Counted from the first letter of the stretch, positions 8,651-16,691 are shown. The stretch: DNA of 64,000 nucleotides from Bog-756 sp963713625 (GCA_963713625.1 CAVQMN010000005.1:124001-188000), one strand, 5' to 3'. Notes: generated from the letters alone by a model not told the origin. Translations and numbers: made by a program.

Positions 8651-9769
8651 TCAGGCCGAGTTGCTGAGTTCCTCCCGGCCGGCGGACGTGTCGGTCGCGA
8701 GCTTGGCGAAGACCATCAGGCCCTGGCTGGTGGGACGGGTGGACAGCACGGTGACGGTCACCGGCCCCTGATTCACCAGGTGGGTGGCGTCATTGACGAC
8801 GACCATGTCACCGTCGGGCAGGTAACCGACCGCCTGGCGGGATTGGCGCCCCTCCTTGATGAGATCGAGCTGCAGGAGCTCGCCCGGCAAGTGGTCGGGC
8901 GAGAGATCGCTGGCGATGGCCCGCAGGTCGACCACCATCAGCCCCCACTTCTGGGCTTCGTCCACAACGACGGACGAGCAGGTTCCGATGCGCAGGCCGA
9001 GCCGGCGAGCCGCGGTCAGCAGCTTGGTGTTGGCCTCGTCCACTTCGGGGATCTCGTCGGGACCGATGTGGACGGATACCCCCATCTCCCGCAGCGCCTC
9101 CACCGATTCAAGTCCACGCCGGGCCCGACGGGAGTTGACCGGGTCGGGAGACGCGGCCACCGACTGGACGTGGTCGATGACGAACTGGGGAATCACCAGT
9201 CCGCCCGGGAGCAGGCCGCCGCGACCCAGCACCAGGAGGAACCGATCCATCATGGCCGAGCTGTCGACCAGGAGAGCATGACCCTCGGGTGGGCTCGGCT
9301 GGGGGGCGAGGATCCGGGACAGGCCGGCGGCGGCGACGATCTGACGACCCTTGACGGAGCCGAGCCGCCAGCCCAGCGTGGCCAGGACCCAGGCGATGAC
9401 CGCGGTGATGAGCAGGGCGAACCCGGACCGGAACAGGACCAGCAGCGGAAGGCCGATCACCAAGCCGAGCAGCATGCCGGTGGTGGCGATGATCGAAGCG
9501 GCAAACGTCTCACCGGGGGGCGTGTTGCGGAAGAGGAAGACGGCCTGTTGGAGTCCGCGGTCGATCAGTCTCCCGGCCACACCACCGAGCACGTAGGCCA
9601 CCGCCGCCCCGAACAGCAGGCCCACCACCGAGCCGTGCTGACCGGGGTCGACCGATCGTCCGATCTCGAAGCCGGCCACGGCTCCGGCCAGGACGAAGAG
9701 GAGGCGAAAGCCTTCAACGAAGATCATGCCGGCACCGGCCGACTCGACGCTGTGGATCGGTGACTTCAT
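8651..9769 (-). CDS. YacL-like membrane PIN/TRAM-domain protein
   Basis: A 372-residue protein. The first 150 residues hold about four hydrophobic helices, followed by a PIN-like domain (HALLVDSSAMMDRF, LVIPQFVIDHVQ, EVDEANTKLL) and a C-terminal TRAM-like region (LPGELLQLDLIKEGRQSRQA, AVGYLPDGDMVVV). This is the architecture of Bacillus YacL. The usual TND acidic motif is replaced by GTCSS, so one catalytic aspartate of the PIN nuclease site seems to be lost. The gene converges on pntB with a 16-bp gap and diverges from the GH18 gene. A function in RNA processing is only the family expectation. Confidence 0.82.
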   Translation of the reverse strand: MKSPIHSVESAGAGMIFVEGFRLLFVLAGAVAGFEIGRSVDPGQHGSVVGLLFGAAVAYVLGGVAGRLIDRGLQQAVFLFRNTPPGETFAASIIATTGMLLGLVIGLPLLVLFRSGFALLITAVIAWVLATLGWRLGSVKGRQIVAAAGLSRILAPQPSPPEGHALLVDSSAMMDRFLLVLGRGGLLPGGLVIPQFVIDHVQSVAASPDPVNSRRARRGLESVEALREMGVSVHIGPDEIPEVDEANTKLLTAARRLGLRIGTCSSVVVDEAQKWGLMVVDLRAIASDLSPDHLPGELLQLDLIKEGRQSRQAVGYLPDGDMVVVNDATHLVNQGPVTVTVLSTRPTSQGLMVFAKLATDTSAGREELSNSA

Positions 9770-9811
9770 GTGGTGACTACTTTGGTTTTCGCCTCGGATA
9801 TGCGACCGCTT

Positions 9812-9830
9812 GCCAATTGTCGGAATTGGC
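9812..9830. promoter_or_regulatory. Inverted repeat in the PIN/GH18 divergent spacer
   Basis: GCCAATT-GTCGG-AATTGGC is a perfect 7-bp inverted repeat with a 5-bp centre, 43 bp upstream of the minus-strand PIN gene and about 170 bp upstream of the GH18-like gene. It could be a regulator site or a small hairpin in the leader of the PIN gene. The rest of the spacer to 10002 shows no riboswitch or other feature that I can name. Confidence 0.35.
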
Positions 9831-10002
9831 GGCCAAAACCTTTAATCTGGCCCGGAGTTCCGATAAGCCGGCGATGGGCACGGGGTCGTGGGTGTGTCGG
9901 GTACGAATCGGGTGGGCAAACTGCCCGTCACGGTGATTGGCCAGCAGCGGGCCCGGGTAACTGAATACTGGGCCTTGCCCCGTAAATGCGCCGAGTAGTA
10001 AA

Positions 10003-12579
10003 ATGATCACCGAGGGTGGGGGCACCTCACCTCGCGTCGGTACCAGCCCACGAACCTGTGGCGACCCTTCCATGAGCTCCTTCCGCCGCCGTCCACATGA
10101 AGATCACGCCCGGGACGAGATCGTCCTTCGTGATCTCGTCCCTTTCAGGCCGCCTCCATCGGATGGCCCGGTGCCGGGTGGCCCCGGAGAACCCGGCGCC
10201 GGTTTCACCGGACCGGCCGTTCCCGAGCCCGGTCACCGCTACGACCTCCGCATCACTAACCTGGGTCTGGTTGTAGCCGACGTGACGGGGGCATCGGCGC
10301 CGGTCCCCGCGCTGGTGCCCTGGTCTCAAGTGACTAGTGTCAGCGCCACAGGCGTGGCCGAACTGGCGGACGGATCACGCGGTGGAATTCTCGAGATCGA
10401 GGTGAGTGACGGAGGTTGGTTTGTTGGCGACCGTGAGCAGAGGTTTGTGGCTCAGACGACGACCCTGGAGCCGTTCGTGCAGGCCGCATCAGCCCACCGA
10501 CCCTTGACAACAGATACCGACCTGATGGAGCGCGGGCCCGATTCGGCTCGCCTGGTCCGGGCCGGGGTGGCGGTCATGGGGTTGGTCGCCGGTATCGGGG
10601 CCTTGGTCTCCCGCTGGACAGGCCGGACCACGGTGCGCGGGAAGGACCTGGCGTCACGCTGGAAAGCGCGGGCCAGCTCGCGGTGGCCGCGGCTGGCCCA
10701 TCGATGGAATGCGCTCACCTCGCGATGGACGGAACTGACTTCACGATTGACCGGCAACGGGCCCGGTGGGGGCGACCCGCAACACGGGCTCGGCCGACGA
10801 CGGGTCGGGCCTATCGCCGTCGGAGTCATGGCCCTCATCCTGCTGACCGGGAGCGCCAGCACGACCTTCGGCTCGGCCGCCGGTGCGACGAACGTCCCAC
10901 ATGTCTCGGGCAACAACATGCAGGCCTTACTCGAGGGCCGGGGATCGCATCTGGCGCCGGCCACGTCCAAGCCCGCTCCGGCTCCGCCGTCCCTGGCCGG
11001 ATCGGCTCCGCTGCAATCCCACGAAATCTTCGGCTATGCCCCCTACTGGACGTTGCCCTTGTCATCCGGTTTTGACGTCAAAGACCTGACCACCCTGGCC
11101 TACTTCAGCGTCGACGCCAATCCCAACGGCACCTTGGACAAGAGCGGCCCGGGCTGGAGCGGGTACGAGAGCCAGGATCTGGTCAATCTGGTCAACCGGT
11201 CGCATGCCGCCGGCGATCGGGTGGTGCTCACCGTCACCGATTTCAGTCAGAGCTCGCTCGATGCCATCACCTCCGACCCCAACGCGGGCGCCCGCCTCTC
11301 GGCCGCGCTGATCTCGGCCGTGGCGGCCAAGAACCTCGACGGCGTGAACTTCGATTTCGAGGGTGAGGGGAGCAGCGACCAGCAGGGGCTCACCCGGCTG
11401 ATCACCCAGGTCTCGCATGCGCTGCATGCGGCAAATCCCCACTGGCAGGTGACGATGGCCGTGTACGCCAGTTCAGCCGGGGATCCGGGCGGCTTCTACA
11501 ACATCGCCGCCCTGGCACCGGCGGTCGACGGGTTCTTCGTCATGGCGTACCAGATGAACAACAGCCCGGTATCCAGCGCCACAGCCCAACTGGTCGGTGG
11601 CGGATTCACCGAAAAAGAGGCGCTCCAGCAGTTCACGGCGGTGGTGCCGGCCCAGAAGGTGATACTCGGTGTGCCCTTTTACGGGTACGACTGGCCGACC
11701 TCGAGCGGAACCCTCACGGCCCACGCCACCGGCCCGGACACAACTCCGAGTGACGCGGTTATCACCGCGTCAGGGCATCCGACCTACTGGGATCCGGCCA
11801 CCGACAGTTCGTGGTCCTCGTACAAGGTCGGATCCCAATGGCACGAGACCTTCTTTGACAATCCGACGTCCCTGGCGGTGAAGGCACGCGTCGCCAATTC
11901 GTTCCATATCGGGGGAGTCGGCATCTGGGCCCTGGGGATGGACGGGAACAATCCGGCCATGATGGCGGCGCTGCTCGGCAATGCGCCGGCGGTCAAGGAC
12001 TATTCGACGGGCCCCACCACCACGACCACGACCACCACGCCCGGGTCGTCGACCACGGCCGCGACCGGGCCGCCCGGATCCAGCTACGTCACGACGGGAA
12101 TCTGGAAGGGCGCGACCGTCTCTCTGACCCCGGTGAACAGTCCGTCCTCGGAGGGTACGCCCGTGTATCTGGGAACGTTGAGCCAACTGACCACCAGCGA
12201 CCCGGCATTGGCCTGTCTTGAAACCGGGACACCCCTGAGCGTCTGGTCCTTCAGTACCCTCCCCGGCGTCGATGTGGTGGTGGCGTCCCAGCCTCAGGAC
12301 TGCGCTGCAGCCACCTGGACCTTCCCCACGGCCAAGAAGTCGGGGAGCGGGAAGGGCGGGAGCAAGCCCCCACCCACCTCCACGACCACCACCACGGTCC
12401 CGCATACCACGACCACGACCACGGTCCCGCCCACCACCACGACCACCACCACGGCCCCGACCACCACCACGACCACCACCACGGTCCCGCCCACCACCAC
12501 GACCACCACCACGGTCCCGCCCACCACCACGACGACGACGTTGGTCCCGGCCGGTGCCACTTCGGGCACCACGCCATAG
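10003..12579 (+). CDS. Membrane-anchored GH18-like glycosyl hydrolase with Thr-rich tail
   Basis: An 858-residue protein. Residues 1-180 look cytoplasmic and hold no recognised domain. Two hydrophobic segments (about 188-205 and 268-290) flank a basic stretch with repeated SRW/TSRW motifs. Outside the membrane is a GH18 TIM barrel (about 335-660) beginning EIFGYAPYWTLP and containing the active-site line LDGVNFDFEG; the proton donor Glu453 and Asp451 are present but the first Asp of DxxDxDxE is Asn449. After a PTTTTTTTP linker comes a roughly 115-residue module and a PPTTTTTTT repeat tail. An ATG at 10072 is an alternative start. It probably acts on cell-wall or extracellular glycans. Confidence 0.82.
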   Translation: MITEGGGTSPRVGTSPRTCGDPSMSSFRRRPHEDHARDEIVLRDLVPFRPPPSDGPVPGGPGEPGAGFTGPAVPEPGHRYDLRITNLGLVVADVTGASAPVPALVPWSQVTSVSATGVAELADGSRGGILEIEVSDGGWFVGDREQRFVAQTTTLEPFVQAASAHRPLTTDTDLMERGPDSARLVRAGVAVMGLVAGIGALVSRWTGRTTVRGKDLASRWKARASSRWPRLAHRWNALTSRWTELTSRLTGNGPGGGDPQHGLGRRRVGPIAVGVMALILLTGSASTTFGSAAGATNVPHVSGNNMQALLEGRGSHLAPATSKPAPAPPSLAGSAPLQSHEIFGYAPYWTLPLSSGFDVKDLTTLAYFSVDANPNGTLDKSGPGWSGYESQDLVNLVNRSHAAGDRVVLTVTDFSQSSLDAITSDPNAGARLSAALISAVAAKNLDGVNFDFEGEGSSDQQGLTRLITQVSHALHAANPHWQVTMAVYASSAGDPGGFYNIAALAPAVDGFFVMAYQMNNSPVSSATAQLVGGGFTEKEALQQFTAVVPAQKVILGVPFYGYDWPTSSGTLTAHATGPDTTPSDAVITASGHPTYWDPATDSSWSSYKVGSQWHETFFDNPTSLAVKARVANSFHIGGVGIWALGMDGNNPAMMAALLGNAPAVKDYSTGPTTTTTTTTPGSSTTAATGPPGSSYVTTGIWKGATVSLTPVNSPSSEGTPVYLGTLSQLTTSDPALACLETGTPLSVWSFSTLPGVDVVVASQPQDCAAATWTFPTAKKSGSGKGGSKPPPTSTTTTTVPHTTTTTTVPPTTTTTTTAPTTTTTTTTVPPTTTTTTTVPPTTTTTTLVPAGATSGTTP
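12380..12545 (+). repeat. Tandem repeat encoding a VPPTTTTTTT tail
   Basis: Near-perfect units of about 30 bp encode VPPTTTTTTT, one with APTTTTTTTT and one with VPHTTTTTT, repeated about five times at the end of the GH18-like protein. Such Thr/Pro tails act as extended or O-glycosylated spacers in actinobacterial wall proteins. The array is a likely site of length variation. Confidence 0.85.
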
Positions 12580-12650
12580 ACCGGGCCAAGGGGCTGTCGG
12601 GCAGCGGGCCGGGTGGATTCGCGTCCGCGGCTAATCTCGTCGAACAACCC

Positions 12651-12723
12651 GGGGGTGTAGCTCAGCTGGTAGAGCGCTACGTTCGCAATGTAGAGGCCGA
12701 CGGTTCGAGTCCGTTCACCTCCA
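12651..12723 (+). tRNA. tRNA-Ala (anticodon CGC)
   Basis: A 73-nt cloverleaf: acceptor GGGGGTG pairing with CACCTCC (one G-U), D-arm GCTC-AGCTGGTA-GAGC, anticodon stem CTACG/TGTAG with loop TTCGCAA giving anticodon CGC, T-arm GACGG-TTCGAGT-CCGTT, and discriminator A. The 3' CCA is not encoded. The GGGGGTG acceptor and the anticodon fit alanine (codon GCG). A 3' fragment is repeated 129 bp downstream. Confidence 0.93.
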
Positions 12724-12806
12724 CCGGAGAGCATGGCGGGTAGCGGACACTCTTCGCTCTGACCACAAAGTCCGAACGAATCCCCTGATCAGAGGGGTGT
12801 CCTCCG

Positions 12807-12846
12807 TACGTTCGCAATGTAGAGGCCGACGGTTCGAGTCCGTTCA
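12807..12846 (+). repeat. 40-bp duplicate of tRNA-Ala 3' half (possible att site)
   Basis: Forty consecutive bases (12807-12846) are identical to 12678-12717 of the tRNA gene, covering the anticodon loop, variable loop and T-arm, but there is no 5' half and the acceptor end differs. Duplication of a tRNA 3' half is the usual trace left by a tyrosine-recombinase integrative element. No integrase is visible here, so an old or excised element is the best reading. Confidence 0.8.
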
Positions 12847-13129
12847 TCCACCCGGTAAGAGTCCAGTCCAGCGGCAATCGGCCGACGCGGTCGGGCGGGT
12901 CCAGGGCGGCTCACCAGGGTTGACGCACGGTCCGCAGAGACGCACGCTCAGATATCGGTCGAACTGCGGTCGTTCCCGCCACCGATCGAGACGGGTTGTC
13001 TGGCGCGGTCGTTGGGATCGATACCCTCCAAAGACCGCACGTCAAAAACACGGGAGATCACGCGTCTCTTACCTCGGCCGCTCAAGGGCAAGGGAGCAGC
13101 GTCGCAGGGACGCCAGCGAAATCCAAGCC
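12847..13129. other. Intergenic stretch after the tRNA fragment
   Basis: I see no gene with a ribosome binding site, no further tRNA and no terminator here. Open frames cross it on both strands but resemble no known protein. Confidence 0.4.
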
Positions 13130-13393
13130 TCAGGAATTCCCAAGAGGCTCGCCGCCGTGGCGTAAGTCCCGCCAACTGCGCTCGGATACCTGTACGCCGT
13201 ACCTCTTGGCGGCCTCTGTGATGCGCTCCCATGCGATGTCGCGTTCAGCGTCGCTCACGTTCTGTACCTGATCGAAGCGAGCGATCGCGTTACGGACGTG
13301 ACCTGCGTCGACCAGCGGTTCTTTCCGTTGTCCGGCGAAGGCGAACTGGTCGTCGCTCAATCGGTCCTGCTCGGCGGCACTCAATTCGGCCAT
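13130..13393 (-). CDS. Small DUF6582-like protein
   Basis: An 87-residue protein starting MAELSAAEQD, with a strong GAGGAGGGAG ribosome site in front. The conserved-looking core is FAFAGQRKEPLVDAGHVRNA, followed by IARFDQVQNVSDAERDIAW and YGVQVSERSW. I recall this pattern from small actinobacterial proteins placed in DUF6582; the function is unknown. The frame extends upstream to 13597, but that part has no family-like sequence. It lies downstream of mug on the same strand after about 260 bp without an evident gene. Confidence 0.72.
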   Translation of the reverse strand: MAELSAAEQDRLSDDQFAFAGQRKEPLVDAGHVRNAIARFDQVQNVSDAERDIAWERITEAAKRYGVQVSERSWRDLRHGGEPLGNS

Positions 13394-13654
13394 TGTCAAC
13401 TCCCTCCTCACATTCGGTTGATCGGGGGTCCAACCAACTGACTCGTCCTGTTGAAAACCCGCAATCCAGAATTTAACCCGTTGAACTCCAACGCAGTTCC
13501 AGGTACCTCGACGCTGCAGACCGGAGCCCTGCCCGGCGGAGGGCAACCTGGGGAGAACCGTGATGAAGAGCCTGCGCGAGCGTGCCAACGGGATCACGCG
13601 GCAGCGTCGAGCGGGTCGGCCGAATCCTCTGGGCCGGAAAGGCCGAGGTAATCG

Positions 13655-14167
13655 TCAGTCAACCTCGGTGGCAACGAAGAGCGCTTTGAACATCTCCTTC
13701 ATCTCCGGCAGCTGGTAGTGGGCCTGAAGGCCGCTCGGGTTGGGTAGGAGCCAAAGATGGCTACCGCCGAGGAGCTCGGGCTGGGGACCGATAACGGCAC
13801 CCGGTCGAAGAAAAGCTGCCCGGTACGCCTGCAACCCAAGCACCGCAACACAACGGGGCTGCAGCATCCCCACCTTGGCCTCAAGCCGGGTTGCGCCTTC
13901 ACGTAACTCGGCGACATCGAGTTCGCTGGCGGCGGCTGTCACCCGGCTCACCAGGTTCGTGATGCCTATCCCGAGCCCGGGCAGAACGTGCTGCTCGGCC
14001 GGTAAGAGAACGGACTCGGTGAATCCCCCGGCGTGGAGCAACTTCCAGAACCGGTTCCCCCGCCGCGCAAAGTGCAGGCCGATTTCACCCGAGAGCGTCC
14101 CGGGATTGATTCCACAGAAGAGCACCCGTAGATTCGGGCCGACCAGATCGGGGAGAGTCTGCTCCAT
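13655..14167 (-). CDS. mug: G/U mismatch-specific uracil/thymine-DNA glycosylase (Mug)
   Basis: A 170-residue member of the uracil-DNA glycosylase superfamily. LRVLFCGINPGTLSGEIGLH near the N-terminus holds the GINPG catalytic motif, NRFWKLLHAGGFTE is the family's next block, and LLPNPSGL near the C-terminus is the DNA-intercalating loop. Length agrees with E. coli Mug (168 residues). It removes U or T opposite G and ethenocytosine. It is the last gene of a minus-strand trio with the topoisomerase IB and an unknown gene, 48 bp after the topoisomerase stop. Confidence 0.92.
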   Translation of the reverse strand: MEQTLPDLVGPNLRVLFCGINPGTLSGEIGLHFARRGNRFWKLLHAGGFTESVLLPAEQHVLPGLGIGITNLVSRVTAAASELDVAELREGATRLEAKVGMLQPRCVAVLGLQAYRAAFLRPGAVIGPQPELLGGSHLWLLPNPSGLQAHYQLPEMKEMFKALFVATEVD

Positions 14168-14215
14168 GTGACGAGAACATACCTGGCGCCACGGCCCAGA
14201 TCTGCCGAACGGGAG

Positions 14216-15265
14216 TCACTCGGCGCCGGCACGTTCAGCCGGCGCCGCGTCGAGTTCGGAGAGGACGGCCGCTTGGATCTCCGGGTCCGGGAAGAGCACT
14301 GTTATGGAGCGCGTCCGCAAGCGAGTGGCCGCGTCGGACACCGCCGAGGCCACGGCGGGAGACCGACCGGCGTCGAGCCAGTCCGGGTGGATGTACGACG
14401 ACCGGGTTACCGAAACGGTGTCACCCAGTAAGGCAGCCGCTGCTTCGGCGGCTAGGCGCTCCTTGGATAGGCGAGGCGCACTGGTCGAAGCTTCGGCGCC
14501 AGCGAGCACCGCCACCGCCGCCACGGTTGCGCCCCAGGTCCGGAACACCTTGGCCGTCGCAGGCGCACCCGTGTGCGAGTGCAGGTAGGCATTCACGGCG
14601 GCGCTCGTCACGATGCGCGTGGAATGCTCACCGGCGGTCGAGAAGAGCGGCGATTCATCGTTGCTGTCCGCGGCCAGGAGGCCGCTGACAACTCGAGCGG
14701 CCGCCCGGTCGGTGACGGCTACTTTGTGGGCCAAGTGCTCCTTACCGACGAAGTCGAAGGTGATCGTCGGCCCGTGCACGGCGACCTGATTGCGCCGCAG
14801 CGTGGTCAGTCCGTACGTATGGTTGTCGCGGGCGTAGCGCTCATTGCCTACCCGCAGCAGACCGCGGTCCAAGAGCCGGACAACTGCGGCGGTGACCGCG
14901 TGCGGGGCGCGCACATCGTGGCGCCAAGCGGTCAAGTCGTCGTCGACGGTCTTGCGCAAGGCCGGGAGGGCCGCGGCAAACGCCAGCATCTGCTCGAACT
15001 TCCGATCGGCGGCCAGGGCGATTGCTTCTGGGGCGTACCGGTACTGCGTGCGACCCCGTCGGTCGACTCCGGTCGCCTGAACCGGCGCAAAGGCATCGAG
15101 CGTCGCCCAGACGTCCGTCCACGCCGGCGGAATTGCCAAGCGTTTCAGTCGACCGAGGACGGCCTGGTCGATCACCGCTGCTCCCGCATCGTCGACCCAC
15201 TCGTCCGGTCGTGCGCTGACTCGGTGCAGGCCAAGCGGTCGGAGGGCCCTTGGGACCGAGCTCAT
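14216..15265 (-). CDS. Type IB DNA topoisomerase (poxvirus/eukaryote-like)
   Basis: A 349-residue protein with the bacterial topoisomerase IB layout: an N-terminal domain (VDDAGAAVIDQAVLGRLKRL, IPPAWTDVW), the basic region RRGRTQYRYAPE, and the C-terminal catalytic domain with LLRVGNERYARDNHTYGLTT, KVFRTWGATVAA and the active-site Tyr291 in SVTRSSYIHPDW. The enzyme relaxes supercoils through a 3'-phosphotyrosine intermediate and needs no ATP. Its ATG overlaps the stop of the upstream unknown gene (ATGA 15262-15265) and mug follows, suggesting a DNA-maintenance operon. The gene is accessory in bacteria and sits next to the tRNA duplication. Confidence 0.9.
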   Translation of the reverse strand: MSSVPRALRPLGLHRVSARPDEWVDDAGAAVIDQAVLGRLKRLAIPPAWTDVWATLDAFAPVQATGVDRRGRTQYRYAPEAIALAADRKFEQMLAFAAALPALRKTVDDDLTAWRHDVRAPHAVTAAVVRLLDRGLLRVGNERYARDNHTYGLTTLRRNQVAVHGPTITFDFVGKEHLAHKVAVTDRAAARVVSGLLAADSNDESPLFSTAGEHSTRIVTSAAVNAYLHSHTGAPATAKVFRTWGATVAAVAVLAGAEASTSAPRLSKERLAAEAAAALLGDTVSVTRSSYIHPDWLDAGRSPAVASAVSDAATRLRTRSITVLFPDPEIQAAVLSELDAAPAERAGAE

Positions 15266-15699
15266 ATCATGCGGCCGAGGGTCAAGCTGCCGGTCTTTTC
15301 GGACAGTTGAGTTACGAATAGGTCGGGACCCAGTCCGTCGAGGCGGTTGGCCTCGGCAGCAAGGACCAAGGCGTGGTCCGGGCGCACCAACTCATCACCC
15401 GGATACCGCTTCCGATGCGCCTTCGACACGTCCCGGTTCGTGACCTCAGGGCACAGAAGGAGCGCCGAGGCACCCTCAAGATCGTCGGCGTCACGGGCAT
15501 CGCAGGTCATCGGACAAATGAACCTCCCTGCGGTTACCTTCCCGATCAACAGGCCAGCCTCTGCACTGGGGAGTGAGGGTACACGTCCGACTTGAAGAGC
15601 GTCCATGGGAAGGCCTAGCCGAGGCTTCACCGTTCCTTCCCCGGGCGTTGATGGGATGAACAGGCCGTCCGGAAAGTTCTCGACGGTGCCCGCAGCCAC
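15262..15699 (-). CDS. Unknown protein coupled to topoisomerase IB
   Basis: A 145-residue frame with a GTG start, ending with an ATGA overlap onto the topoisomerase IB gene, the best evidence that it is real. It has a Cys pair in GRFICPMTCDARDADDLEG and a further Cys in LLLCPEVTNRDVSKAHRKRY, and an Ala/Leu-rich C-terminus. No signal peptide or membrane segment is present. I do not recognise the family. A partner or regulator of the topoisomerase is possible only by position. Confidence 0.5.
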   Translation of the reverse strand: MAAGTVENFPDGLFIPSTPGEGTVKPRLGLPMDALQVGRVPSLPSAEAGLLIGKVTAGRFICPMTCDARDADDLEGASALLLCPEVTNRDVSKAHRKRYPGDELVRPDHALVLAAEANRLDGLGPDLFVTQLSEKTGSLTLGRMI

Positions 15700-15795
15700 C
15701 GGCAGGCTGTTCTGTCCACCTGACGCACCATTCTCTGCCTGGCGCCGGGCAAACGTGCCCAGGAGCGGGGAGCAGTTCGTGGCGGACGGCGATCC

Positions 15796-16248
15796 TCACA
15801 CCGTCGGGGTCATGTTCCCGATGATCGTCTCGAGCGATCGGTTCAGTACTCTGACGTCGTCCTGCGTGAGACCCCGGCGCAGGCACTCTTCCAAGCCCTG
15901 AACGCCCTCGTTGACCGATCGCCACTTCTTCTCGCCCGCGTGGGTCAAGTGAGCGCAGAGGATCCTTGCATTTGTCGGACTCCGGTGACGCTGCACCAAC
16001 CCGGAGGCTTCGAGCTGCTTGAGGACCTCGTTCATTGACTGGGGCGTCACAAACGCCTTGCGAGCAAGCTCGGCGTTGGGCAATCCAGGCGTCTCGGCCA
16101 GCAACGTGAGCACGACGTAGTGGGGGATCCCGAGCCCCTGTTTGGAGACGATCTCCTCGAGGGCGACATGTATCACCGATTGGGCGCGCTTGATCAGGTA
16201 GCCCGACATGTCCTCGGCTCTTGGCATCCGCTTCTCTGTCTTCGCCAT
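15796..16248 (-). CDS. MarR-family transcriptional regulator
   Basis: A 150-residue winged-helix regulator beginning MAKTEKRMPRAEDM, with AAGGGG in front. HYVVLTLLAETPGLPNAELA, KAFVTPQSMNEVLKQLEASG and LVQRHRSPTNARILCAHLT are the helix-turn-helix and wing of MarR proteins. It diverges from a VOC-family gene across two palindromes (16264-16301) that lie over its own upstream region, so autoregulation and control of the VOC gene are expected. A longer frame to 16344 would run through the operator and is unlikely to be translated. Confidence 0.88.
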   Translation of the reverse strand: MAKTEKRMPRAEDMSGYLIKRAQSVIHVALEEIVSKQGLGIPHYVVLTLLAETPGLPNAELARKAFVTPQSMNEVLKQLEASGLVQRHRSPTNARILCAHLTHAGEKKWRSVNEGVQGLEECLRRGLTQDDVRVLNRSLETIIGNMTPTV

Positions 16249-16263
16249 CGGACCCCTTGCTTT

Positions 16264-16301
16264 TATCAGGCTACCTGATATAGTTATCAGGTAGCCTGAT
16301 A
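16264..16301. promoter_or_regulatory. Double palindromic MarR operator
   Basis: Two 17-bp palindromes, TATCAGG-CTA-CCTGATA (16264-16280) and TATCAGG-TAG-CCTGATA (16285-16301), have centres 21 bp apart, two helical turns. Together they also form one larger inverted repeat. They lie between the divergent marR and VOC genes, 15 bp before marR and 17 bp before the VOC start. This fits two MarR dimers on the same DNA face. Confidence 0.82.
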
Positions 16302-16318
16302 AGCATAGAGGAGCGCAC

Positions 16319-16675
16319 GTGAGAGTGATAGGACCCGACTTCATCGCACTGCAGGTCAGCGATCTGGAGCTGTCTGCTGCGTTCTATTCGGAGCAGCTCG
16401 GCCTTGTGCGGGCAGCCCAGAGCCCACCAGGAGCGGTGGTCTTTGCCACCGCTCCCATTCCCTTTGCCGTTCGTGAGCCCGCCGTTGACTTGCAGGCGGT
16501 CGAACGTCTCGGCTGGGGAGTCGCCCTGTGGCTCAAGGCCGATGACCCGCAGGTTCTGCACGACAGGCTTGTTCCTGCCGGGGTCCGAATCGTCACCGAA
16601 CCCTTCGATGGTCCATTTGGTCGGACGTTCGTGTTCGCTGACCCCGATGGCTACGCCGTTACCATCCATTCCTGA
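16319..16675 (+). CDS. VOC (glyoxalase/bleomycin-resistance) family protein
   Basis: A 118-residue single VOC module with a GTG start and GAGGAG 5 nt before it. FIALQVSDLELSAAFYSEQL and the C-terminal TFVFADPDGYAVTIHS are the beta-alpha-beta-beta-beta elements of the fold. These proteins bind small electrophiles or act as metal-dependent lyases or dioxygenases. The usual metal ligands are incomplete: the first position after FI is Ala rather than His. Control by the divergent MarR is likely. It is followed by a broken SnoaL-like gene with a strong ribosome site, once probably in the same operon. Confidence 0.82.
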   Translation: MRVIGPDFIALQVSDLELSAAFYSEQLGLVRAAQSPPGAVVFATAPIPFAVREPAVDLQAVERLGWGVALWLKADDPQVLHDRLVPAGVRIVTEPFDGPFGRTFVFADPDGYAVTIHS

Positions 16676-16691
16676 GGGGCAAGGAGGAAGC

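Noticed and set aside
9770..10002. Possible c-di-AMP or c-di-GMP riboswitch before the wall-hydrolase-like gene
   Set aside because: I compared the spacer with the known conserved cores and found no match; only a short inverted repeat is present.
12251..12734. Trp/Val-rich frames antisense to the Thr-rich tail of the GH18-like gene
   Set aside because: They arise from the ACC repeats of the coding strand and have no ribosome site.
12677..12877. A 66-codon minus-strand frame containing VNGLEPSASTLRT twice
   Set aside because: It is the antisense of the tRNA gene and of its duplicate, a well-known spurious product of tRNA loci.
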